Source: Diphasiastrum complanatum
Taxonomy: Eukaryota > Streptophyta > Lycopodiopsida > Lycopodiales > Lycopodiaceae
Length of the DNA: 64,000 nt
Reading direction: 5' to 3'
Assembly: GCA_029204225.1 (NCBI GenBank)
Contig: CM055106.1
Span: 43,172,368-43,236,367, forward strand
In this document: one piece after another, positions 1 through 64,000 of the stretch
Layout of the letters: each line of letters starts with the position of its first letter
Position numbering within the stretch: the stretch's first letter is position 1
Made by a program: the position numbers and the translations under genes
Notes under the pieces: model-generated
Database searches by the model: none
Seen by the model: only the letters and a program-made list of their open reading frames with translations
Told to the model about the DNA's origin: nothing

Positions 1-1040
1 CGTTCATAGTGTTACATATATCAGAAAGTTCATAAGTTAATTAATGTGCTCATTCACTGTAAGATGGTGGGGGGTGGGTGCGTACGTGCTTGCCTGCCTG
101 CCTGCCATTTATATTTGCTGTCAATATCCTCGAGGTTTGGTATTTTTTGTTTGTTAGTGCCAGATGCAGCGGATCATGTTCCGCTGCAAAAAACGATCGA
201 GATCGCATCATGTTCGGTTGCAAAAAACGATCAGGATCATGCGATCTGGATCGCCAGCGATTCAGGACCAGAGATGTTGCTGCCCTGGATCAAAAAAAAT
301 TTTGAATTTTTTTTTTTCTCGTTGGGTAGTGTCCAGATCTGCCTCTGGTTGCGAGTGAAATGAAGAGCAGATTATTGCTGCAGATCTGGACCACAGATGT
401 AGCGAATTGCGATTCTGTGAGCCAGATTCGCTGCTTTTTTTAGTTACAATTTTTTTTTATCAGTGAATCACGATCCCCCAGCGAATTGGGGGTCTCGATT
501 CGGATCACTGTCTGAATTGTGTTTAGCGATTCGCCAGTGCATCTTTGATCTGGACAGTGAATGCAGATATACTGAAGCCAATGAAGAGCAGTGTCATTGC
601 TGGATCTGGACAGTGAATGCAAATATACTGAAGCCAATTAAATTTTGAATGCAGCCAATTTTAATAACCAGAAAGTTCTGACAACCAGCAAATTTTGGAA
701 AACTTTTCTAATTTGTGGTACAGCCATCCGAAACCAAGCAACAAAACTGCATAAGAACTGTTCTTTTGAATCCTTTTACACGATACCCATACTGGCAACT
801 TCTGGAAAAAGTAAACAATTTTTTTTGCAATCCGCGAAACACTAATGGGAATTCCCAGATCATGATCCGGAATTCGTATTGCATCTATTGTTAGTGCTTA
901 GGCCTTGGTTTTGTAGAAATTTTCTCAGTCAGCTCCTTAATAGTTTTTGTCATTTTTGGAATGTGTGTACATTTCTCTTTTCAAAGAAATTCTGATGTAC
1001 GAAGAAGTTTTCTCTTTTGTAATGGGGACTGATCTATCAG
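1..1040. other. 5' partial intron of the host gene, repeat-bearing
   Basis: No exon found. Around 165-260 and 360-500 are AT/GC-mixed modules repeating 'gcagcggatc', 'gctgcaaaaaacgatc' and 'gattcgct', similar to palindromic modules near 8000 and 9850. A diverged 56-bp tandem duplication ('gatctggacagtgaatgca...') lies at about 547-640. Confidence 0.5.
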
Positions 1041-53822
<52,782 letters not shown>

Positions 53823-54040
53823 CCTACTAATTCTGGAGAGCTGAAGCGAGTGCATTGTTCTCATAGATATTGGTACACTGTACAGTTGAAGCATTATGCT
53901 CAGGAGTATACATCTCATTAAGGTAAACATGGAAAGGTTCCTTAAATTTTCTGGCTGTTAATAGTTCTTTGATGCTTCCTATGCTCACACCTCATACACA
54001 AAAGCATCTCTTTGCAACAATACTTGGAATGTCTTCCTAG

Positions 54041-54046
54041 AATAAA
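54041..54046 (+). promoter_or_regulatory. Possible polyadenylation signal of host gene
   Basis: AATAAA about 220 bp after the stop codon. Position is plausible, but plant signals are loose, and a longer 3' UTR or a UTR intron cannot be excluded. Confidence 0.35.
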
Positions 54047-56264
54047 GGCGAGGGATCCGTTTTACCTTTCAAGAATTTCAGTGGAAATTTTCCGTAAACA
54101 TTAACCTACGTTCTGTATCCAGCCAACATATATGAAGAACATTAACTTCCATGTATAATTGCTTGAAGTATTTGCTCCTACCCAGGTTATGTTTGCAGGT
54201 CAAGGAAGATTGTTGAGAAAATAGTGGTTGCCCTTTATCCATAACCTTCCCATTCTTTTCACAGAAATTATATATGGTAGACTAAGGTTGTGGCACTTTT
54301 ATTTGTTATAAAATCATTATCAAAGATCAAGAAGCATTGATTGACTTCATTAGAGTAGTAGGAAGCTTGCCTGCTCAATAGAAGAGATGGATCAGTCCAA
54401 AAAAAGTTCTGTGAGGATACAGCTGGCTTTTCTTATGTTTTATTGTTGTCTCTGTTTTCCACTTCTGGTGTGATGTGCAGAAAAATTGTTCAAAGAGTGA
54501 ATATGTTCATCAGCGCATGTTCCTCTGTGAGAACTAATTCTACTGTGCTTATGATGCAGTCACTATGCGTCAATTGACACCATGAACTTTTTGAAGGTAA
54601 TCAGATAGTACACTTAAAGGTGGAAGGTTACTCGAAGCGGCTTTGCGTGAAATTCCTAGCTATAAGGCAGATTAAGACTTTGGGCTGACTCGGCGAGGAT
54701 CTGGTAAATATCAGGATCAGAAAGGTTGAGGTAAATGGAGCATCTTGCATCCATCACAGTTGACATGAAGTGCTTATGTCCTCAAAGCAGGTGGCCCTCA
54801 GTGGCCCCTCATTTTCTATGAACTGGTGTTTAGTGTGAATGCTGAAATTTATAGTTTTGACCAATTTTAAACCGGCTTTCGATTTTTGTGTTGAAAGCAG
54901 GGCTGTCTATATAATCCTATTGCGGTGGTTCTCAAGTTTTAATTTTTTTATACGTACTCATTTCAAGTCTGTATTCTGATTAGAAATGTAAATTACACAA
55001 GATGGCATTATATTAACTGTGAATGTAGTGTTTCTATTTAAAGGTTGCCAATTGTCAATATGCTGTCTGTATTGACATTAGTAGCATGTATTGGTGCTAG
55101 TAGTGTGCCCTCTATAGCTCAGGTATATCATGCCTTCAACCTGAGCATGTGTACTAAGTCTGTTTTGTGCGAGCTAAAACTATATGCTAGGCCATTCCTT
55201 TTTCCCTGAGAGTTTTGGTCTCCTTTAATAGTGGTAATGTTTAAAACGAGGAACCATGCCTCTGACCTAGAACAACGTCATTTCTATATCCATAGTCATA
55301 AAGACCCATCTTAGAAAGCCTAACTGGCAAACATAAAACCTAGGAAATGAAGTTGTGTTATTATTCATCTCTAAGACAGCAGTGAAGTAACTCTACAAAC
55401 TTAGGAATCTCAAACTAGGCATGAAGTACCGATGTCAGACAGTCTGCAAATAAAGTCACAATCCCAGCAGCTACACAACAGTATGGTACATGCAGATGTA
55501 CAGCTCAAGAGGATGCAGGTACGTACTAGGAAATAATATTCACTCGATGAGGGGAGATGTCACCAAATGTAACAAAAGAGGTTATCCCACCAGAGCAGCT
55601 CAAGAAAATGTACTTAAAAGAAGTTTGAGAGAAGATTGAAACAAATGTATTGAGTGCACCGTGAGTAGCAACGTCAAACCTGTTTGTGCCAATGGCAGCA
55701 TTGATAAATTGTAATGTGACTTACAACATCTTAGGTTAAGAAAGCTTTGTTGAAGACCTGAATTTTTTTTTTCATCACATGGCATCTTCATCACTTTTAT
55801 GACTTGCTTAACAATAATGGAAACTTTTAAAGCCACTATGCAATTGGAATATGAGTGGGACCAGGAAGGACCATGTGTGACTTTCAATTACGAAGCTCAA
55901 TATTTACGATTTTTTGACAAACATTCATTCACTTTCATTTAAACAATATTGGAGTTGAAGTTTTTGCTCATTCTGCTTGTGACATTCAGTTTGGGGCTGG
56001 CTTGTCAAAAAACTTGAAAACAATGTGTTAATTCAGCATACCAGATGTTTTTATGTCAAATAGACCATTGTTTGAAGGACGATATTGTCCACTTATGGAA
56101 CAAAAAATCTTTCGATTTGGATACCAACCGCAAAAAGCTATGATAAAATTAAACATGACATACATCTATAAAATTTGAATAGCTCAATTTTCTTAGACAA
56201 ATGAGTGGTATTGCTAAGTAATGTGAAGTTACCATTATTTATTTGGGTCAATGGCCAAGAAACT
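54047..56264. other. Downstream intergenic region, no recognised content
   Basis: AT-rich, unique-looking. The short open frames (for example 55600-55887 minus) have no domain signal. May include more 3' UTR. Confidence 0.5.
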
Positions 56265-57290
56265 GGACAATACCATCATTGGATAATAGTAAATTGGATG
56301 ATGAAATTATCCAATATGGAAGTTTATTATGAATAACCTCTTGAATGTAAAATATTTGTAGAACATATTTGTCACAAAAGAAGGTAGACTTATTTCAACC
56401 CATTGAGTTGTGGTAAGAGAAGGCCAAGATGAATATCAAGGAGTCAATTCAAAAAAGAGTTGAGTATCAATGAGCAGCATGTATGATAAACATGTTCGTT
56501 CAAGAATGCATTCTTATCCCACAGAAGTTCGGGCACCAAGCCAAGGTTGCTCATTGATGCTTTGAACGGCGTTTGAAGCTATCAAGAGCTATCTATTTCA
56601 AACAAAAACTCGTTAACAAGAAAATGGATGAATGTGAATCTGTCACCAATTTTTTTGACGAAGATCAAATAGTTGTGTAAGCAATTACTAGTTATGAATG
56701 AAAGAGTTGTAGATGTTAATATCATGAGTGTGGTAATGAATGAATTACCCTTGTCATATCAAGATATAACTAATATGCCTCACCCCACTCCAAAACACAC
56801 CCCCCTACCTATGATCAAGCTTTTATGACAAGAATGAACAGCTCAAGAGGAGATGGTTGAGAATTGCGACAAGGAAGGAGGAGGGAAAACAATCAATTTT
56901 TTTTTTCTAACCTTTTCAAAATCATAGGGCTATGTTGTGCAATTTTCATTTCATCCTCAAAATGCTTGTGGTGGGTTTAATTTTTTTTAATGGTTTTAGA
57001 AATCAAGGTCCATGCTACTGTTGTGGGAATACATTGAAAATAAATGTAGAATCAAGTAGGTGGATAAAAATGCTTCTTGGTTTTCAAGGGGAGGCTCTAA
57101 CTTGGCACTACATGCCAAGCTAACCAACTTAGCCAACCCTGTGAGTTGGGTGGATATAAGTGATAGGAGAATAACAACAATCTTATGATATATCTGCAAC
57201 TAAATCTCAAAGGTAAGCCACTAATACTATCAATTTTGTTCGAGAAATGAACAAAAGAGATCTCACATCCTCCACAACTGGAAGAATTTG
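56265..57290 (+). pseudogene. Decayed Ty1/copia gag
   Basis: Reads KLDDEI..Y-like N-terminus (56310), then FQTK...KKMDECESVTNFFDE and MNERVVDVNIMSVVMNELPL SYQDI (UBN2 pattern) across stops, then a zinc knuckle CYCCGN.. at about 57010. 57291-57704 holds no recognised coding sequence but ends with an 'aataaa'-bearing 3' end belonging to the minus-strand element at 57705. Confidence 0.6.
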
Positions 57291-57559
57291 ACTCTTGTGG
57301 AGTGCTCTAGGCATACTTAAGGCACATTGATTGAGCAATTATGTTAAGTGAAGCAATATAAACAATAACATATTTTCGAAGGTTTTCAACCAAACTCTTA
57401 TAAGATACGATCTCTGAAGAGGCTTTTAGTGGACATAAGCCAAGTGTTGCACTTAAGTGTCTTTGGTTGTAATGCTTATGTGAATATCTTGGATAGATGT
57501 GAAGGGAAAGTTGATACCAAGTCTCTTAAATAACACCAAAACCCTGGTGCATTTATTCA

Positions 57560-58290
57560 TAGGAAAAAGTAGTAGGTACATTGATGAAAAAGATATATAC
57601 ACCCCGAAGGGGAAGTTTAAACAAAAGTAGGCTCAAACAAGAGCGAAGCTTGCAGTAAAGTTAAGATTAATCCAAATCCTGGCATTAAAAATAAAGTGCA
57701 TAAACTATGATGATGTCCGTGGGAGTCTGCCAACTGACTGCAATAGATCAGAAAAGTGAAGAGGTGGTGAGTCGGCTAATGAAGGGAGATGAGATGTAGT
57801 AGACCCAACCACCGTCGCCCGTTGCAGAATAGATAGGGCTGAGCACATTGCAGGGCAATGGAAACACATTGTTTGGAAGAAGCCACGAGAATAGAACCAG
57901 GAATACCTTGACGCTTTGTCGCCTGATGAGAACACATGCAAAGAAAATCCTCAAAGCGTCGATGCAAGGTGACATAAGTCTCAATAGCCAAGGGAAGGAA
58001 AGCATCAGTGGGGTGCCTGTCAGAGTAGTTTTTTTCCTTCTCTTGTGCTGCCACACCTGTCGCTTCTCCTGGTGTGAAGGTAGAGCGAGGCAATAGATCA
58101 CCACGCGTGGGATCAACAACAACAACATCTGCCAAAGTACGAAGCCCATCCCGAGAGAGGACAACGTCAACACGCCTACGAGAAGAGTGGGACGCGGAAG
58201 AAGGAAGTACATGAGACTGCTCTCTGAGGACATGGAATCCTCCATCTCTGGCTATAGCGGCCGTTGCATCTCTGACAACATCTCTTATTC
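57560..58290 (-). mobile_element. 3' end of another LINE-like element with a possible nuclease-like C-terminus
   Basis: Minus-strand frames (58245-57705, with shifts) read AIARDGGFHVLREQSHVLPS, SRRRVDVVLSRDGLRTLADV, VVVDPTRGDLLPRSTFTPGE, ATGVAAQEKEKNYSDRHP, LPLAIETYVTLHRRFEDFL and ...FSDLLQSVGR. I recall this as a C-terminal segment following RT in some plant LINE-like proteins; the RVD...LADVVVVDP spacing resembles a PD-(D/E)XK nuclease core, but that is inference. The 3' end carries 'cctatgaataaatgcacc' on the minus strand. It interrupts the copia remnant. Confidence 0.5.
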
Positions 58291-58610
58291 ACAGCGATCT
58301 GTGCGGCCCAATGAAGACCATGTCGTTGGAAAAAGCATATTATTTTATGACTTTCTGCTATAATATTTTCCTTGATATTAAAAATGTTCTAAAATACATT
58401 ATTCGATTCTATAAACTAGACGAGCATCAAGTAAATGGAAAGATCATTATTGTAATAAAATTGGATGAATTTGAAATCATCAAAGGCCAAAAGTTGGAAC
58501 GAGTGAGTGTCATTCAAATGACATTCAGACACAAGAACTTTGAACAGTCAATCTCTAAGTCTAAAAAGAAAGTCGGCCTCAATATGCCAAATATGGAAAT
58601 ATAGCAAATA
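58291..58610 (+). pseudogene. Copia integrase remnant
   Basis: HSDLCGPMKTMSLEKAYYFM (integrase core first Asp) then FYKLDEHQVNGKIIIVIKLD, parallel to '..ALVENQTGRKIKVLRSDN'; the second Asp box is eroded. Probably the continuation of the gag at 56265 after the LINE-like insertion. Confidence 0.7.
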
Positions 58611-58644
58611 TGATCAAACTAGTTGAATCTTTTACAATCCTCAA

Positions 58645-58910
58645 TAATATATAAAAAAGCTTTTCTTGAATGAAGTAGTACTTGAATTTTACATGCTTAG
58701 TGCATAAATGAAACACATGATGTTTAGCTAGCTATATAGCACTCTAGCTATCACTCCTAATGCTGATGTCTTCTAGCATTCGCTGTAGCCATATTGCTTC
58801 TTGTCTTGCCAAACATAAAACTTTGTATTTTGCTTTTGTACTAGATAGAGCATATGTTTCCTACTTCTTACTTGACCAAGATAAATCACCACTACCAAAA
58901 TGAAAAAGAT
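58645..58910 (-). pseudogene. Copia RNase H remnant, inverted
   Basis: Minus strand reads SGDLSWSSKK-like, STKAKYKVLCLARQEAIWLQ, RMLEDISI, then LAKHHVFHLCTKHVKFKYYF, paralleling '..ALSSTEAEY...EAVWLRRMLEDIG..LAKNPVFHAHTKHIEI' at 62567. Confidence 0.75.
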
Positions 58911-59259
58911 AACATGTGCAAGATCTCATCAGTGATCTTCTCTCTTCTCTATCTCATTTCATGCTTATACATTGTTCTCTTGGGTTCTACTATCCATTGG
59001 TGCACTATACTTGTGATTGCATGCAATTTTATGCGTAGAATGGTCTATATTTGCTATTTTTGGATCCACACATGTGAAATACAGTAGCTTGCTGGTTTTG
59101 TATGGAAAGCAATAGTACTTTATCATTTCATTCAAGTTTGATCAAGTTCTATTAGTGTTTGCATCTCATTTTGTGTGTAGATGCTGATTTTTCTACATTG
59201 GTGAGATTGGTAGTGTATTTCTATTTCTGACCAAAGATCTTTCAAGTGGATTGGATCTT

Positions 59260-59680
59260 AATGATCTAAAATCCTTCACGATCAACTAGCTAATACCTTT
59301 ACAAAAGCTTTAAGTTATGATAATTTTAAGTTCATAAAAAAGCTTAGTAGATATAGAATAAACTAGGTAGGGCCTAAGGGAGTGTTGAATATAGAGTAAG
59401 CCGTCTTTATATTATGATGGACATGCTTTGCCATACTGAGCAATTATTTTCATTCATGTATTCACGCTATTGTGACAACTAACACATTAATGGCACCTAA
59501 GTTTAGAAAATTGGGACAATTGTCTAGTAATGAGGACCGCCTTACCATGCAACGGTACCCCTAAAAAATATGAGTCCTCTGTATGTAATTTTTTTTAAGT
59601 TACTTGTGAATATAGTCTTTGGGAGTTGCTTGGTGTGAGTGTGCTTCTTTCCTTGAGCTCTCCATGGCTTATGGTGATTG
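59260..59680 (+). mobile_element. Copia 3' end and LTR start
   Basis: DQLANTFTKALSYDNFKFIK (end of RNase H) then 'ggcctaagggag' (polypurine tract) and LTR start TGTTGAATATAG at 59383. The LTR shares 'accatgcaacggtacccc' with the reverse complement of 62270-62300. Confidence 0.75.
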
Positions 59681-59699
59681 ATAGCTTGTTTTGATTAAT

Positions 59700-60460
59700 A
59701 GCATAACTCCACAATTGATCTTTGTCAAAAATACCATCACAAGCTTTTCCAAATATGGACTAAATAAATTGTTCATCATTTATTATAATATTGTAGGTGC
59801 ATTCATTAATTTTAAAGGCAGCACTAGAAATTCATAATGACCAAAACATGTTCAAAATTCAATTTTCCAAATGTCATCTAGATGAATCCTAATCTAATGG
59901 TACCCAATTTTGAGATCCATCTCAGTGTAGTTTTTAGCTCTCCCTAAGCAATCTACTAGGTCATCCATCCAGGGTATTGAATTTTCACAAAAAAATTAAT
60001 CTCAATCCCTTGTGGTCCACACATATAAAGTCGTAGATCCTTCATGACTTTCAAAAAATAGAAGCAGCCCATGGCAACTTATTGGGTTGAATATGTCTCA
60101 GTTATTTTCTATTTGATTATAAATCTCTATTTTCTCTTTTGAACTTGAATTGATAAAGTTAGTGATAGGTCGACTATATGGAATTAGCTCTATTATGTGG
60201 TCTACTCATGATAAACCATGAGGTTATTCTAATGAGAAAAAAGATCTTGAAATTCACTTAGGGTTGCATTCTTTTCTATTTGCTCATTATCTAAATCCAA
60301 AAGTTTAGAACTATTTAGATGCAGTTCAACAAAATCCTCAATAGGCATTGCAAGCAAAGTGTTAAAATTTCACAATTCTAGCTTGACCAATTTTGGTCGT
60401 ATGTATTGTAATTGGCAAGATGGCCATGTAAATAGATGCCACACATGCCAAATAAGATAG
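59700..60460 (-). pseudogene. Decayed Ty3/gypsy reverse transcriptase
   Basis: Minus-strand reading with many stops: VMKDLRLYV, NSIPWMDDLVDCLGRAK, YTEMDLKIGYH.IRIHLDDIW, GHYEFLVLPLKL.NAPT and LFSPYLEKLVMVFL, aligning with gypsy-2 RT '[20 protein letters not shown]' through '[10 protein letters not shown]'. 60461-60910 is unassigned. Confidence 0.75.
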
Positions 60461-60910
60461 GATGCTTTATCCAAAAATAGCATCTTTTTCATTGTTTTGG
60501 GATCTCGAGATCTAGACCCTAATTAGAGTGGATCCAATGATCAATTAGGTTAGATGTCAAGGTTAGGTTATGAAGAGTTCAGAGGAGCCATAAAATGCTC
60601 AGATCCGACCTACTAATTTATAAATATGTGATGGTTTCTCCATCAAATTATGAGTAAAAATTTGGCTTTCCATCTACCAATGTTGTTGGTGATCTATATG
60701 TTTGATATTTGCTATTTGTGTTGAGTCCTTTGCAATTGTGGGATTGATTTTCAAGTTCAAGTACTGTATTCTACTTGTGGAAATCCATACTTTCATATGT
60801 GTGAAGGATAATGCATGAATTTGAGCCAAGCCATGGTGAAAAGTTAGAAAACACTAAAATGGTTGGTATTTTTGTTGTAGGATCTCAATTGGATCCATTC
60901 AAGGTGCTTT

Positions 60911-61417
60911 TGATGAAGAAAGATTTTAGAGAATGACACGAATTACACTCGGTCTGATACCACTGATGAAGAAAGATTTCAGAGAACGACGTGAATTGCA
61001 CTCGCTCTGATACCACTAGACGAGAATTGAAATCCAGAACATCAAACACTCTGAATCCACTGTTGACTTCAATTTTGTGTGTCGATCTTCTACCTGCTAT
61101 CACAGATCTACAATCCTCTAGAGCGTGGACAAGCACTGCTGACCTACTTTAGAATTCGTTTATACATTCAACAAGACGAAACCAATATGCGGAATGAATG
61201 GTAAATAGCTGATTACGAATAGATAACATTCTAACATCAAAGCATTCAATAGCATTCAAGATAAGAAAATCATCTACATAACATCATCTATATTATCAGT
61301 GAGTTTCTTGTGTGACAAGTACCCAATGCGTCGACGTGAGAAAAATCTATGTCTCTCACGAATCATAAATCGTCTCGCTTACTAGCGAGATTCTGGACAT
61401 CTATATGATGTTCAACA
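60911..61417 (-). mobile_element. Copia LTR with duplicated primer-binding site
   Basis: LTR about 61017-61417 (minus strand begins TGTTGAACATCATATAG). PBS on the minus strand TGGTATCAGAGC at 61004-61015. A 53-bp unit containing the PBS is tandemly repeated (60911-60963, 60964-61016); the outer copy has one PBS change (TGGTATCAGACC). Confidence 0.7.
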
Positions 61418-61424
61418 AATCCTC

Positions 61425-62110
61425 TCATTTTCCAATATGTTTATATAGATGGGGCTTCCTTCTAAGCTTATCAGGAATATGTGCGTAAGTTGCACAGCCA
61501 AAAATCCGAACATGTGTCAGATTGGGGTTTCTACCCCACCATAGTTCATGTGGTGTCATGTGAGCAACATCTAATTTGCCTATCTTGTTCTGGATGTAGG
61601 CGGCTGTAGCTACAGCTTCAGCCCATAGCACTCTTGGTGCTTTCGAATAAGCCATCATGCACCTTGCGGCTTCCATGAGTGTCATGTTCTTTTTCTCAAC
61701 AACACCATTGTGTTGTGGTGTATAGGAGGCAGTTCTTCTTGAAGGATTCCTTGATCATTGCAGAAGTCAGTGAAGTGGTTCGAGATGTATTCTCCACCAC
61801 GATCAGTCCTGACTGCTTCACCTTGCTTCCTCTGCATCTTTCTGTCTAGTTCACGTATCTTGTGAACTTGTCGAGTGCTTCTGATTTGTTGTGAATGAAG
61901 TAGACTTTGGCAAACTTGTTGTAGTCGTCAATGAAGGTGATGTAATATTTTGAGCCTCCTCCTGAGATCACATGGAAAGGTCCACAGATGTCCGAATGTG
62001 CCAGCTCCAGAATCGTTGTTGTTCTGTAGGAGTCTCTGGTGAATGGAGTTCGGGACATATTCCCTTTATGCATGCATCATAGGTTACATTCGTGATGCTT
62101 ACCCCCTGTG
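61425..62110 (-). pseudogene. Copia integrase remnant
   Basis: Minus strand: MHKGNMSRTPFTRDSYRT, LAHSDICGPFHVISGGGSKY, YITFIDDYNKFAKVYFI, then a frame break over the DNG box (SDRGGEYISNHFTDFC-like), then GVVEKKN-like, MTLMEAARCMMAYSKAPRVL, WAEAVATAAYIQNKIG and HELWWGRNPNLTHVRIFGC. Ends abruptly at the LTR (61417). Confidence 0.85.
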
Positions 62111-62121
62111 ATAGCTCCATG

Positions 62122-62468
62122 TGTCAAGGATCTTACTAGCAGTGTAGTTAGCTAAATTGCAAGCTATCTAACATCAAACAAATAATCAGTAAAGAGAGAT
62201 CACACATCAACCCAAGAGAATACTTCTGAAATGTATTTACAAAAGAGACTGAAAGGTACATATACACAGTCTAATTTTTGTGGGGTACCGTTGCATGGTA
62301 GTTCGGTCCCCGTTACGGGACGCGTGTTGCGTGTCCCAACTTACACTACGTGTACCGTCAAACTGGCACTCATGCATACTACCACAAAAGCAGTAAAAAG
62401 CTCAAAATCACTGCTAAACACGGAAAGTCATGAACTGTGAGAGAAACTCGGGCTTACTTATTCTAACA
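62122..62468 (-). repeat. Copia 3' LTR
   Basis: 347 bp, TGTCAAGGATC ... TTATTCTAACA. Preceded on the minus strand by polypurine tract 'ttaaggaagag'. Inserted beside the integrase remnant. Confidence 0.75.
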
Positions 62469-62566
62469 CTCTTCCTTAAGCCCTAGTTTATGTTTCTTAC
62501 AAAGAGCTTTTCTCTAAAAAACTCAAACTTATTAGTACTTAAAGGTCTAGTGAATATATCAGCTAA

Positions 62567-62795
62567 CTAATTTTCTATCTTACAATGCACTACGTCTATT
62601 TCATTAGATAATAACTTCTCATTAATGAAATGATACTTAATTTCTATATGCTTCGTGTGTGCATGAAATACAGGATTTTTAGCTAGTTGTATAGCACTCT
62701 GACTGTCACATCTGATCACAGTAGGCTTAATCTGTGGAATTCCAATGTCTTCTAACATTCTTCTTAGCCAAACTGCTTCCTGCATAGCTTAGCAA
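62567..62795 (-). pseudogene. Copia RNase H end
   Basis: Minus strand: MQEAVWLRRMLEDIGIPQIK, VIRCDSQSAIQLAKNPVFHA, HTKHIEIKYHFINEKL. Typical RNase H C-terminal half, truncated at about 62795. Confidence 0.85.
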
Positions 62796-62839
62796 CTGTG
62801 CTAACACAGAGAAAATAAAAAAGAAAGAAATAAAATTCC

Positions 62840-63597
62840 GTGGCATGTGTTTTGTAAGACCACGTATGAGTATCTGTCAATAAACTTCAGCCATGGCATG
62901 TGTTTTGCAAGTCCATGAGTAGAAGCTTAAATAATAATAAAAAAAAGCTTAAACTTAGAATTAGGAAACTTAAGATTAGAAATATTTTATCTTAAGTTTT
63001 CCTAAGTTAAGAAATTTGAAGTTCTAAATATTAAGTTAGAAGTTCTAGAAAGGCTAGAAACAGATTAGTCCCATAAGTTAGAAGATACTTATGGAAGATC
63101 CTCCTTGCTATAAAAGGAGAGGTATTTGCATTGTAAAGGACACTTTTGAGATTAAGCTATCTTGCTCTCTATTTTGGAGAATTATCATTCTATTTCATTT
63201 GTGTTCCCTTTGGAAAGGTGCATAGCTTGAGGGAAGGTGCTCGGGCCTCCTCTTGCCTCCTTTTCATCGGTTTTATTGTGGCATGTTCATTATTGCTTAT
63301 TTGCTTAGTATATATCGCAATCTCAGTTTATTACCCTTTGGGTGTTAATCTAGGATTTAGTCTAATCACCTTGCTAGTTGGGTAAGCCTTAGTAAGGTTT
63401 TGTATTTTGTCATCTCAGTTAATTTCATTTCTGTTTTGGGCACTAGTTGGGTAAGCCTTAGTGCTTCATCATTATTTTATTTTCATATTTCCGATGAAGC
63501 TTGTTGTAGAAACTTAAAAAATGGACGAATCTCTACATCCCTATACTACACCCGTAAGTAGATCTAGCCACCGCACGAACTAGAAATACTTCCAACA
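62840..63597 (+). repeat. LTR (3' part) of a non-chromovirus gypsy-type element
   Basis: Promoter-like 'gctataaaaggagagg' at 63107, repeated 'agttgggtaagccttagt' (63375, 63446), ending CCAACA at 63597 directly before a PBS. A near-duplicate 'ggcatgtgttttg.aag.cca' at 62843 and 62885 marks the possible left edge. Confidence 0.55.
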
Positions 63598-63612
63598 TTG
63601 GCGTCGTTGCCA
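63598..63612 (+). promoter_or_regulatory. tRNA-Asp-type primer-binding site
   Basis: TTGGCGTCGTTGCCA differs by one base in the core from TGGCGCCGTTGCC, the primer site typical of plant Athila/Tat-group gypsy elements. 63613-64000 would be the leader and has no recognised coding sequence. Confidence 0.6.
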
Positions 63613-64000
63613 CTTTTTAAATATTTTCTACCTAGCTTCTTCTCCTTTTTCTTTTTGTTTTTTTTACTTTTGTGTTGTATGTTTTCTTGTGTGCTCGTCT
63701 CTATTTACCAACAAACAGCACGCGTCGTCTCTCCAGGTCCTACACGAGCTGCGGAGCAACTTCTTCAACCGGGGGAAAGCAACAAAAGAGTCAACTTGGG
63801 CATTTTCTTCAAAAGAAGTGACCCAAGTGACTTTTTTCACAACCAAAAAGGTATATAAGAATTCGTCAGCCTATCCGCAACCTTAAAAGACCCTGATCTT
63901 TCATTTTATCACCTCCACGAATTCTAACAACGATCAGATTTTGAGAAAACAACCTGATATACTGTCAAAGTCCCTTATTTCTCACCCAAATCTTTGTCCT

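Noticed and set aside
63598-63858. 86-aa frame starting MASLPLFKYFLPSFFSFFF
   Set aside because: It begins in the PBS and runs through a T-rich leader; hydrophobicity comes from base composition.

Overview
The window is nuclear DNA of a land plant: spliced GT-AG exons, plant-type Ty3/gypsy chromoviruses, Ty1/copia and L1-group LINE elements, (GA)n microsatellites, and introns swollen to tens of kilobases. The intron sizes and LINE types suggest a large genome, perhaps a fern or other non-flowering plant; that placement is inference only.

One host gene runs on the + strand through most of the window, from 1041 (upstream exons lie outside) to a stop at 53820-53822. I placed 19 coding exons, giving 1,054 visible residues, by following codon phase across every splice junction. 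It is the plant family of large glycine-rich, cysteine-containing, multi-membrane-span proteins represented by Arabidopsis AT5G11700/AT4G32920 (often mislabelled 'ephrin type-B receptor'). Three introns are packed with mobile DNA: 8740-30667 (21.9 kb), 30777-41405 (10.6 kb) and 44760-51416 (6.7 kb). A 109-bp exon at 30668-30776 sits alone between the two largest.

Intron 8740-30667 holds a three-level nest: an old gypsy element (11881 to about 22808), a copia element inserted in it (11979-20334, minus), and a young chromovirus inserted in the copia primer-binding site (gypsy-1, 13608-19863, minus, duplication TGTAC). A second chromovirus of the same family lies in the opposite orientation (gypsy-2, 22809-29118, plus, duplication TAGAC). 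A LINE 3' end follows (29119-29999).

Intron 30777-41405 holds a series of minus-strand LINEs that end in (CT)n instead of poly(A). Several copies stand head to tail with a (GA/CT)n tract on both sides, suggesting a LINE that inserts into its own kind of microsatellite. One near-full-length copy (31227 to about 36970) has an L1-type ORF1, endonuclease and reverse transcriptase, and is split by an LTR element. Next to its 5' end, on the minus strand, is a terminal exon of a Tmemb_14/FATTY ACID EXPORT-like gene (37045-37353).

Intron 44760-51416 holds LINE and copia remnants, gypsy LTR pieces in both orientations and a BED-finger fragment. From 53823 to the end the window is intergenic, filled with decayed copia, gypsy and LINE fragments, and closes with an LTR end followed by a tRNA-Asp-like primer-binding site (63598-63612). 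I saw no tRNA, rRNA or CRISPR array.
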